A stretch of DNA of 43,533 nucleotides from positions 1-43,533 of the forward strand of contig JAICGJ010000022.1 of assembly GCA_025923195.1 (NCBI GenBank), in the 5' to 3' direction. The stretch comes from Chryseolinea sp. GTDB taxonomy: Bacteria > Bacteroidota > Bacteroidia > Cytophagales > Cyclobacteriaceae. Both the position numbers and the translations under genes were made by a program. Positions 26,043 to 33,380 of the stretch are shown here, one piece after another. Position 1 is the first letter of the stretch. The number at the start of each line of letters is the position of its first letter. The notes beneath the pieces are model-generated. The model was given only the letters and a program-made list of their open reading frames with translations, ran no database searches and had not been told where the DNA came from.

Positions 26043-26363
26043 CTACGCATTTGGACCAGGAACGTTTTGGCCCTTATAATTCTTCTTCAGATCAGTTAGC
26101 TGACGTTTCAATGCTGCACCGACATTGACCACTGCAGCTTCAAACGTTTTGTTTTGTCGGGTGGCGAACAAATCCTTACCTGGAATTCCCAACTTGATTT
26201 CGCACACCTTATTTTCCTGAGTATTAGAGTTGTCAAGTCGAAGGCACACATTTGCATTCACAATGGAATCATGAAGCTTGGCCAATCTGTCCAATCTCTT
26301 CTTTATGAATTTCAAGAGTTTAACGCCCGCTTTAAATCCCGGGGTTTGAATTATGATCTCCAT
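26043..26363 (-). CDS. Short HPF/RaiA ribosome-hibernation factor
   Basis: This 106-residue protein has the beta-alpha-beta-beta-beta-alpha HPF/RaiA (sigma-54 modulation/YfiA) pattern (LKFIKKRLDRLAKLHDSI, EIKLGIPGKDLFA, AAVVNVGAALKRQL). It binds the small ribosomal subunit and shuts down translation in stationary phase. It lacks the C-terminal dimerisation domain of long HPF. A relaxed FNR-type palindrome (26414-26425) lies 51 bp upstream of the ATG. The hsp20 gene lies upstream on the same strand. Confidence 0.83.
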   Translation of the reverse strand: MEIIIQTPGFKAGVKLLKFIKKRLDRLAKLHDSIVNANVCLRLDNSNTQENKVCEIKLGIPGKDLFATRQNKTFEAAVVNVGAALKRQLTDLKKNYKGQNVPGPNA

Positions 26364-26413
26364 CTTGCAGAAGCTTGCGAGTCACGGCATATAGGCCAGA
26401 GTTGCTATTTCCG

Positions 26414-26425
26414 TGATAAGATTCA
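26414..26425. promoter_or_regulatory. Relaxed FNR-type palindrome upstream of the HPF gene
   Basis: TGAT-AAGA-TTCA keeps TGA-N6-TCA but not the full strict pattern. On the minus strand a TATGCCGT sequence starts 22 nt later, one base off the preferred 23-nt spacing and a poor -7 element. Assigned mainly by context. Confidence 0.35.
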
Positions 26426-26518
26426 TCCTTAAGGTTAAATAAATTTCTGGCCAAGCAACTCCCTAGTTTCCGCATTTGTAAATTGCGTTAAGTGCTTGAC
26501 CAGAAACAAAAGCTTCCG

Positions 26519-26977
26519 TTATGATACCTCGATCCTCTTTACTGTTTTTGATGCACTTTCCTTTGATTTTGGCAAAGTCAATTTCAGGATCCCATTCTCA
26601 TACTTCGCATCAATGTTGCCTTCTTTTGTATCTTCTGGTAATGTGAAAGAACGGCTAAAGGAATTGAAGGAGTACTCTCTTCTGGAATAACCATTGTCTT
26701 CACTTTTCTCTTCTTTCTTTTCTTCCTTTTCTGCGCTGATCGTTAAAGTACGGTTATCAACTTCAATGTTAAAGTCTTTTCTTTCCAGTCCAGGAGCAGC
26801 AACTTCAAGGATATACTCCTTTGGTGTTTCTTTAATGTTTACGGAAGGAACATTCACACCTAAGCGCGCGGGCGATCGGCCGGATTCTATGTCAAAAAAA
26901 TCACGGTCAAATAAACTGGTTGGCCAATCTGACAAAAACCTGGACAAACTGGTCATTGGTCTTAGTGTTAAACTCAT
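26519..26977 (-). CDS. Hsp20/alpha-crystallin small heat-shock protein
   Basis: This 152-residue chaperone has a short N-terminal arm (residues 1-45), an alpha-crystallin domain (about 48-140, ending with the ENGILKLTLPK signature) and a C-terminal IxV motif (RIEVS) for oligomer contacts. It holds unfolding proteins in a soluble state. The 257-bp divergent gap to the alcohol dehydrogenase gene contains a run of seven C residues (27026-27032) and the FNR-type site at 27170-27181, which seems to face the dehydrogenase. No obvious FNR-type promoter faces hsp20. Confidence 0.93.
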   Translation of the reverse strand: MSLTLRPMTSLSRFLSDWPTSLFDRDFFDIESGRSPARLGVNVPSVNIKETPKEYILEVAAPGLERKDFNIEVDNRTLTISAEKEEKKEEKSEDNGYSRREYSFNSFSRSFTLPEDTKEGNIDAKYENGILKLTLPKSKESASKTVKRIEVS

Positions 26978-27169
26978 AAACGTTAATGTTTTATTGTTAA
27001 ATTGTTTACACTGCTAATGTATGCGCCCCCCCTGTAAATGGCCATGTAATTTGTTAGGAGAAAAAATGACTTTTGGCAGTTCGTCCTAATCTGCTTTGTC
27101 TTAACTATTGTGATCTTTTATAGACGGTCCAGACTTAAATCGAACAAACATTTTGAATATCTTGAATTT

Positions 27170-27212
27170 TGAATGTTGTCATTAACATGCACTTCTAACT
27201 GCGATAAACGAC
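27170..27212 (+). promoter_or_regulatory. Candidate FNR-type class II promoter of the alcohol dehydrogenase
   Basis: The relaxed site TGAA-TGTT-GTCA (27170-27181) is followed after exactly 23 nt by TAAACGAC (27205-27212), which shares only the TA of the -7 element. The predicted start near 27217 leaves an 18-nt leader to the ATG at 27235, similar to osmC. No distal site is present 22 bp upstream. Confidence 0.45.
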
Positions 27213-27234
27213 TAACGCCATTTTGACTACAGAT

Positions 27235-28266
27235 ATGAGAGCCCTGATCCTAAAAAAAGTTTGTGATTTGGATTATGAGAATTCACCACTCGAAATGGTA
27301 GAATATTCTTTGCCTGAGCCAGAATCAAACGAAATTGTCATCAGAGTTTCTTGTTGTGGTGTATGCCATACGGAGTTGGATGAAATTGAGGGACGGACAC
27401 CGCCATCAGAATTTCCGATGATCCTGGGTCATCAAGTAGTAGGCTTTGTTACGGATCTCGGCCCGAGTGTATCAAATTTTCGTGTTGGGAGTCGAGTAGG
27501 AGTAGCATGGATATTTTCATCGTGCGGTAAATGTGAGTATTGTATTAAAGGGATGGAAAATCTTTGTCCGGAATTTAAAGGCACGGGAAGAGATGCGAGG
27601 GGAGGATATGCCGAATACATGATTGTTCACGAAAAATTTGCCTATGTAATACCAGGAATTTTTTCAGATGCCGAAGCAGCACCATTGTTATGTGCCGGAG
27701 CCATTGGTTATAGGTCGCTTCAACTAACGAATTTAACTAATGGGCAAACTTTAGGTCTAAGTGGATTTGGGGCCTCCGGACATCTGGTGCTGAAGATGAC
27801 TCGTTATCTATATGGCGACTCCAAGATTATTGTCTTTGCCAGAAACAAGCACGAACAAGATTTTGCGAAGAACCTTGGCGCGGTCTGGGCTGGTGAAATT
27901 GACGACACTCCGCCTTACAAAGCAGATGCTATCATTGACACAACCCCAGTGTGGAACACGATTGTAAAATCACTCGGGCATCTGAAGGCTGGCGGACGGC
28001 TAGTCATCAATGCGATCCGAAAAGAAAGCGCAGACAAAAACAAATTACTCGACCTGAGCTATCATGATCACCTGTGGATGGAAAGAGAAATAAAGAGCGT
28101 GGCCAACATCACTCGACACGACGTTGAAGAATTCTTGCAGCTCGCAGCGAAGATTCCTATCAAACCAGAGATTGAGATCTACCCATTTGCTCAAGCAAAT
28201 CAGGCACTGCATGATCTTAAGCACAAACATGTGCAAGGCGCCAAGGTTTTGGTGATGGATTCCTAA
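27235..28266 (+). CDS. Zinc-dependent alcohol dehydrogenase
   Basis: This 343-residue medium-chain dehydrogenase has the catalytic zinc ligands C44 and H66 and all four structural zinc cysteines (C97, C100, C103, C111). The Rossmann segment GLSGFGASGHLVLKM binds NAD(P). The usual GHE is GHQ here (Q67), as in the propanol-preferring AdhA-like subfamily. I chose the ATG at 27235 over a TTG 12 bp upstream. Under low oxygen it could regenerate NAD by reducing aldehydes. It overlaps the convergent small membrane protein gene by 4 bp. Confidence 0.92.
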   Translation: MRALILKKVCDLDYENSPLEMVEYSLPEPESNEIVIRVSCCGVCHTELDEIEGRTPPSEFPMILGHQVVGFVTDLGPSVSNFRVGSRVGVAWIFSSCGKCEYCIKGMENLCPEFKGTGRDARGGYAEYMIVHEKFAYVIPGIFSDAEAAPLLCAGAIGYRSLQLTNLTNGQTLGLSGFGASGHLVLKMTRYLYGDSKIIVFARNKHEQDFAKNLGAVWAGEIDDTPPYKADAIIDTTPVWNTIVKSLGHLKAGGRLVINAIRKESADKNKLLDLSYHDHLWMEREIKSVANITRHDVEEFLQLAAKIPIKPEIEIYPFAQANQALHDLKHKHVQGAKVLVMDS

Positions 28267-28544
28267 TTAAGTTGGTCCTCTATCATAGTGATCGGTGAGA
28301 TTTCTTTTTTTGAACCAAAGCTGGTTGGCGACTTTGTTTCACCCTGACTACTTTCCCAGCGGCGCACGAAGAGGAACATTAGGACAATGATCAGAATAAG
28401 GACGAAGTAAGTGAATATGCGGGTTATGCGTTTCAATTTTGCATCCCGTTCGTGTCGTGCTATAATATCTCCATAGTTCCGGTGTTGCGCTATTCTGCCG
28501 GAAGTCATGCGATGCCTTCTCAATCGTATTTCATTCCTTCCCAT
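28263..28544 (-). CDS. Small single-pass membrane protein overlapping the sigma factor gene
   Basis: This 93-residue protein has a basic, Arg/His-rich N-terminal half (about 42 residues), one membrane helix (about 45-61, IFTYFVLILIIVLMFLF) and a short C-terminal tail of about 30 residues. The basic half is predicted to stay in the cytoplasm. Its ATG lies 14 bp inside the end of the sigma factor gene, indicating coupling. There is no zinc-binding anti-sigma motif. It may anchor or inhibit the sigma factor, but this is inference. Confidence 0.75.
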   Translation of the reverse strand: MGRNEIRLRRHRMTSGRIAQHRNYGDIIARHERDAKLKRITRIFTYFVLILIIVLMFLFVRRWESSQGETKSPTSFGSKKEISPITMIEDQLN

Positions 28545-29097
28545 CGTACTTGATTCGTAAATTAAAATTTTTTCTCAACCTGTCCAGAGCCCTGTAAGTT
28601 CTCATCTTAGCACCGCTTTCTGTTATATCCAGTATGAAGGCGATTTCTTTAAAATCTTTATCCTCGAAGAACCGGAGCTGGAGAACATGAAGCATGTCAG
28701 TAGGCAGTTCCTTTAAATACTCCAGAAGCCGTTGAATAACTTCTTCGGTATATTCCTCGTTGGCCTGTTCAATTAATTCTCGAACCCGGATTTCCTCTAT
28801 GCTAAATACCTTTGTCCGCTTTTTTCTTCGATAATGTTTATTTACTTCGTTGCTGGCGATCTTATACAGCCAAGCCGAAAAGGGTACACCACGGAATTGG
28901 TAACGCTCCACATTTTTGAGCGCTATCAGAAAAGTCTGCGAAGAGAGATCTGCCGTAAGGTCTTCATCGTCTGTTTGCCGGTATATAAAGTTAAATATTC
29001 GGTCAAAGTATTTTTCGTAGAGCTCGCCAAAAGCCTGTGGGTTTTTTTTGGATCGGTCTAGGATGGAGTACTCCTGCAGGATTTCAGCTTCTGACAT
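28531..29097 (-). CDS. ECF-type RNA polymerase sigma factor
   Basis: This 188-residue sigma-70 family protein has region 2 (FGELYEKYFDRIFNFIYRQTDDEDLTADLSSQTFLIALKN and the FSAWLYKIASNEVNKHYRRKKR core-binding/-10 block) and region 4 (LQLRFFEDKDFKEIAFILDITESGAKMRTYRALDRLRK). It is missing regions 1 and 3, as ECF sigmas do. The following gene for a small membrane protein overlaps it by 14 bp. Upstream lies the divergent sensor kinase. No FNR-type site is in the 202-bp gap. Confidence 0.92.
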   Translation of the reverse strand: MSEAEILQEYSILDRSKKNPQAFGELYEKYFDRIFNFIYRQTDDEDLTADLSSQTFLIALKNVERYQFRGVPFSAWLYKIASNEVNKHYRRKKRTKVFSIEEIRVRELIEQANEEYTEEVIQRLLEYLKELPTDMLHVLQLRFFEDKDFKEIAFILDITESGAKMRTYRALDRLRKNFNLRIKYDGKE

Positions 29098-29299
29098 GCG
29101 GCAGATTTAACCAAATAATCCAAAAGTAGTTTTAAAGTCACAAAACCTTGCAGATAGCTATTCTTTGACGGCTAATGTTCGTTTTGGCAGGCTTCTTTAC
29201 GGCCGATTGGCATTAGACACGAGAATAGAATTAAATTATCACGCATATAGGGGTATTACGTATCTTAGTTATAACCTCAAACTTTGTGATGTGTAACGT

Positions 29300-32290
29300 A
29301 TGAGCAGGGTATATTTTTGGGTATTCGTCTTTTGCCTTTTTTCGCCATTGCTTAAGGCGCAAGACCGTTTTTATTCCACCGTAAACTACACAATTAAGAA
29401 CGGTTTGCCCCAGTCCCAGGTAACAAGTTTGCTGGAGGATAAAAACGGGTATTTATGGGTAGGCACCCACGGAGGAGGTCTGGCGAGGTTCGATGGCCGC
29501 GAATTTAAGGTATACACAACGCTGGATGGTCTGCTGACCAATCAAATCATCCATGTTAAAATGGATCGCCATGACAATCTTTGGATACTGCATTCGAGGG
29601 GTGTAACAAAATTTAACGGACGTGATTTCAAGAGAATTGAAGCACCGAAAAATGCTTCGATGGCCACGAGACAAATGTGGAAGATGTATGAAGTACAGGA
29701 TACATTGTTTATCCTCTCAGATCGCGACAAAATCAGCAAGCTTTATAACGATTCCATTTACTATTGGGAGATGGAGTTGAAAAAGGAGGTTAGAAGGGTT
29801 CACGTTGGACCTAATGGGGAGCCATGCTTTTACATGGCAGACGGAACATTCAAAATTTCCCTTCCAGGAAAAACGGTAACATTCAAACGTGAACCAAAGC
29901 TTGGGGTGGCATTTAATTTCTTCAATTATAAAGGTAATATACTCTTTCGCACCAAAGAGGAAGTGTTCAAGCTTGATGTCGCTGAAAACAAAATTGTCAA
30001 AATGCCGTGGACCACAAGTAATTTCGTCTTGTTCTACGATGATGCGGACGATGTGTTCTGGACTGCCAACTCAACCGGCTTACTAAAAGAAAAAGTCTAC
30101 TCAAGCGAACTGATAGGAGATACGATTCTGCGCGATAGTCAGGAGACCACTGAGGTGCTTCGCGATTCAGAAGGGAATATCTGGATAGCTACGAATGGAG
30201 ATGGCTTGTACAAATATTTTGTACAGGACTTCCGACGTATGTCTCCCGACAATATGCGGGGCGTCATGGCGATCGAAAAAGACGTTGACAACAGTTTGTG
30301 GATCGGAACCATGCTAAAGGGCTTGTGGAAAATTAAGGACGGCAAGGTGACGTCCTATGCTGACGAGAAGGAGCCTTATCGGAACACGGTAAATTGTATC
30401 AGGCAATCACCGCAAGGAGAAATATGGGTGGGTACAAGTTTTGGTTTGGGACGATATAACCGGGAAAAGGATTCATTCCAGTGGTTTATTCCTCGCGACG
30501 GCCTTGCTGGCCCTGCTGTTTTATGTATGGAGTTTGAAGAGAACGGATTATGGATCGGAACAAACAACGGATTGAGTTTCTATGATGGAAAGTCATTCAC
30601 GAACTTCCGGCAAAAGGATGGATTGAATGACAATAGGGTGCAGGCGTTGCACTATTCGAAGAACCGGAAAACACTTTACATCGGTACTCCGGCCATGCTG
30701 AATACGTTTGATGGTGAATTTAAATCCGTACATATTCCTGAGCTTGTCAACGCTCCGATTCTCACTTTGCGGATGTACAGGGATTCTCAATTAGTCATGG
30801 CGACTGGAGGCAACGGAACCGTGCTATGGAATATTGAAACCAATCAGCGGAAAGTAATAACGACAAGAGAAGGCCTGCCTTCTGATTTTATATACTTCAC
30901 CGGCGTTGATGACAAAAATTATTTATGGATTGGAAGTGAAAAAGGCATAAACCGGATCTTGCTGGATGAACAAATGGAAATCGCGGAAAATCTCCATTTC
31001 AATGACGACAATGGTTTGGCGGGGCTGGAGACAAATCAAAATGCGATTTATCTCACGCCCAACGAAAAATATTTCGGCCTGATCGATGGATTATACGAGT
31101 TTAACCATGCCATGGATGAAAAGCCAAGATCATTTGATCTGCATCTTTCGGATGTCCAAATCTTATACGGTGAGTACACGCCGCGTGATTATGCTGACAG
31201 TACCGTTGGATTTTTCAAAATACCACATACACCATTGCTACCACCGGATAAAAATCACCTGACATTCCATTTCAATCGTGTCGATAAGCGCTATTCAAAA
31301 TCGGTTAAATATAAATACCTCCTGGAAAATTTTGATACGAAGTGGTCTCAGCCCTCCTCTCTAAATGCCGTTACGTACAGCAATCTTCCGCCTGGCGAAT
31401 ATAATTTTCGGGTCATGGTAACCAATAATATGGGGAGTTGGTCAGAATCGAAAATAGCATATCCCTTTACCATCAAATCCCCCTTCTATAGGACAAAGTC
31501 ATTCTATGCCGGGGTGATAATATTTATTGCGGGCATGATAACGCTCATCTTTTATATCCGAGTTAAACAGCGCATCGATCGGGCAATGATAATGGAACGA
31601 ATTCGGCAGCGGGAGCAGGAGGCAGTAAGAAAAGAAATTGCCCGAGACTTTCACGACGAAATGGGGAACCAATTAACACGTATAATAAATTACATTAGCC
31701 TTTTGAAGCTGAATGGCAATGGATACGCGAATGGAGCTGCCAAGGGTAGTACGGACCTTTACAGCAAGGTTGAAGATTCGGCCAAATATCTTTATTCAGG
31801 TACCCGTGATTTTATCTGGTCGATCGATCCGGTAAACGATGAGTTGTCCAAACTTTTTTTATATGTCCGTGATTTTGGTGAAAAACTTTTTGAAGAGAAG
31901 AACATAAACTTCAGGGCATTTAACGAACTGAAGGAGGAGGTGAAGTTGCCTTATGGGTTCTGCCGTCAGGCCAATCTTATTTTTAAGGAAGCCATGACGA
32001 ACGCCTTCAAATATTCGCAGGCAAAAAACGTGACGTTAACCCTGAAACGCAGCGATAATGACGGTTTTGAAATGACTTTTGAAGATGATGGTATAGGTTT
32101 TTATACCGGTGACATACAAAAACTGAATGGTCTTCAAAATATTCGAGAAAGGGCCGATAGAATCAACGCCGTCTTACGTATACACAGTGAAAAGAATCAC
32201 GGAACCAGAATATTGTTAAACTTTAAACCAACCAAATCCTTAAAATATGGCGCTACCCTTCAAAAAACGGGTTATGATCGTGGAGGATGA
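29300..32290 (+). CDS. Propeller-type sensor histidine kinase
   Basis: This 996-residue membrane sensor has a signal peptide (about 1-21) and many two-component-regulator propeller repeats (NGYLWVGTHGGGLARFDG, EGNIWIATNGDGLYKY and others). A Y_Y_Y domain (PPGEYNFRVMVTNNMGSW) and one membrane helix (about 735-756) come next. The cytoplasmic part is a HisKA_3 dimerisation domain with H785 (RDFHDEMGNQ) and a HATPase_c domain with N-box (EAMTNAFKYSQ, about 897) and G-box (DDGIGF, about 930). The propeller is periplasmic and probably senses a nutrient or glycan. The end overlaps the response regulator start by 44 bp. Confidence 0.92.
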   Translation: MSRVYFWVFVFCLFSPLLKAQDRFYSTVNYTIKNGLPQSQVTSLLEDKNGYLWVGTHGGGLARFDGREFKVYTTLDGLLTNQIIHVKMDRHDNLWILHSRGVTKFNGRDFKRIEAPKNASMATRQMWKMYEVQDTLFILSDRDKISKLYNDSIYYWEMELKKEVRRVHVGPNGEPCFYMADGTFKISLPGKTVTFKREPKLGVAFNFFNYKGNILFRTKEEVFKLDVAENKIVKMPWTTSNFVLFYDDADDVFWTANSTGLLKEKVYSSELIGDTILRDSQETTEVLRDSEGNIWIATNGDGLYKYFVQDFRRMSPDNMRGVMAIEKDVDNSLWIGTMLKGLWKIKDGKVTSYADEKEPYRNTVNCIRQSPQGEIWVGTSFGLGRYNREKDSFQWFIPRDGLAGPAVLCMEFEENGLWIGTNNGLSFYDGKSFTNFRQKDGLNDNRVQALHYSKNRKTLYIGTPAMLNTFDGEFKSVHIPELVNAPILTLRMYRDSQLVMATGGNGTVLWNIETNQRKVITTREGLPSDFIYFTGVDDKNYLWIGSEKGINRILLDEQMEIAENLHFNDDNGLAGLETNQNAIYLTPNEKYFGLIDGLYEFNHAMDEKPRSFDLHLSDVQILYGEYTPRDYADSTVGFFKIPHTPLLPPDKNHLTFHFNRVDKRYSKSVKYKYLLENFDTKWSQPSSLNAVTYSNLPPGEYNFRVMVTNNMGSWSESKIAYPFTIKSPFYRTKSFYAGVIIFIAGMITLIFYIRVKQRIDRAMIMERIRQREQEAVRKEIARDFHDEMGNQLTRIINYISLLKLNGNGYANGAAKGSTDLYSKVEDSAKYLYSGTRDFIWSIDPVNDELSKLFLYVRDFGEKLFEEKNINFRAFNELKEEVKLPYGFCRQANLIFKEAMTNAFKYSQAKNVTLTLKRSDNDGFEMTFEDDGIGFYTGDIQKLNGLQNIRERADRINAVLRIHSEKNHGTRILLNFKPTKSLKYGATLQKTGYDRGG

Positions 32291-32879
32291 TCAGGAAATT
32301 CGAAATAGTTTTAGTTTAATCGTAAACAGCTCGCAGAAATTTACAGTAGTCAACGCTTACGGCAATTGCGAGGAAGCTATTGCAGCGCTGCATCGGGATA
32401 AACCCGAGATTGTATTAATGGACGTTGAGCTGCCAGGGATGAACGGCATACAGGGTACCAAAGTAATTAAAGACAAGAGCCCTCATACAGATATAATTAT
32501 GGTGACAGTGTATGAAGACAGCGAACTGGTATTCGAAGCCTTGAAAGCAGGGGCGTCTGGTTACATTACCAAAAGCGCCAATTATATGGAACTATTATCC
32601 GCGTTGGAAGAAATTGTGAAGGGTGGTGCCCCTATGAGTAGCCGTATAGCCAGAATGGTTATAGATAATTTTCATGTGAACCCAAATTCGCCGCTTACTA
32701 AAAGAGAGACTGAAATTTTGCAGCTCATATCGGAGGGGAAGACATACACCCAGATCTCGGAGGAACTTTTTATCTCCAAAGAGACGGCAAAAACTCATAT
32801 AAAAAACATTTACTCCAAGCTTCAGGTCAACAGTAAATCAGAAGCGATCGCTAAAGCTAACCTTGAGAAATTGATCTGA
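32247..32879 (+). CDS. NarL/LuxR-family response regulator
   Basis: This 210-residue protein has a receiver domain (about 8-125) with acidic pocket (VEDDQE) and phospho-acceptor D59 (VLMDVELPGMNG), then a LuxR-type DNA-binding domain (about 148-205; LTKRETEILQLISEGKTYTQISEELF). It is the cognate partner of the overlapping HisKA_3 sensor. The first ATG, eight codons before a second possible start, overlaps the sensor by 44 bp. The SusCD locus begins 501 bp downstream and is the likely target. Confidence 0.94.
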   Translation: MALPFKKRVMIVEDDQEIRNSFSLIVNSSQKFTVVNAYGNCEEAIAALHRDKPEIVLMDVELPGMNGIQGTKVIKDKSPHTDIIMVTVYEDSELVFEALKAGASGYITKSANYMELLSALEEIVKGGAPMSSRIARMVIDNFHVNPNSPLTKRETEILQLISEGKTYTQISEELFISKETAKTHIKNIYSKLQVNSKSEAIAKANLEKLI

Positions 32880-33014
32880 TTCGTATAGGGTTACCGATAG
32901 GAGCGGAGTAACCAAACTAACGCATGTCAGTAAAGAATTTTCCCTATAATTTTTTTTTGGATAAATCATCCGTGCTGGGTGAATAAAAATTCAATTAAAC
33001 CGCATAACTTTATA

Positions 33015-33090
33015 GCAAATCCTTCAACACAAATGAGTAGATTTTCTTCATAAGTTTAGGTTAATGAAAAATTTTCTCTGAAGGATTTGC
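33015..33090 (+). repeat. 12-bp inverted repeat forming a long stem upstream of a terminator
   Basis: GCAAATCCTTCA (33015-33026) and TGAAGGATTTGC (33079-33090) are perfect inverted copies around a 52-nt loop. The last two bases of the second arm are also the first two of the terminator stem. The layout suggests a short RNA of about 100 nt or an attenuator. A TAACTTTA -7-like box lies at 33005-33012, close to where such an RNA would start. Confidence 0.5.
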
Positions 33091-33117
33091 CCCCTAGGTG
33101 AGGGGGCTTTTTATTTT
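33089..33117 (+). terminator. Intrinsic terminator 260 bp upstream of the susC-like gene
   Basis: GCCCCCT (33089-33095) pairs with AGGGGGC (33101-33107) around a 5-nt loop, followed by TTTTTATTTT. It is a strong plus-strand terminator. It is 210 nt downstream of the response regulator, so it either ends that transcript or a separate short RNA. Confidence 0.75.
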
Positions 33118-33380
33118 ATGCCTCTTTAGAGGCCCGATTCTGCCTTCTATCTGCTACCGCAAGCTCAAACAATTGCATGCTCAACTCTTCAGACCCGATT
33201 TTTTGGGTTCGGCCGCGCTGATGCACATAAAGATCCGCAAATAACCCATTATGCGTTAATTCAAAATCAATAATATACCATTGATTAGGTCATTCTTTTA
33301 GCAGGTGCATTTGGGACTTTTGATTAACATCCTCCCAACCGTTAGGATGGATATGAATAACTCAAACAAACCTAAAGCAC

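Larger units (their letters stand above)
32880..33380. other. 501-bp gap with structured element upstream of susC-like gene
   Basis: No coding frame is convincing. The gap contains a 12-bp inverted repeat (33015-33026 with 33079-33090), a strong intrinsic terminator (33089-33117) and a small hairpin (33120-33133). About 250 bp of AT-rich DNA remain between the terminator and the susC-like ATG, which must hold the susC promoter. No FNR-type palindrome is present. Confidence 0.6.
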
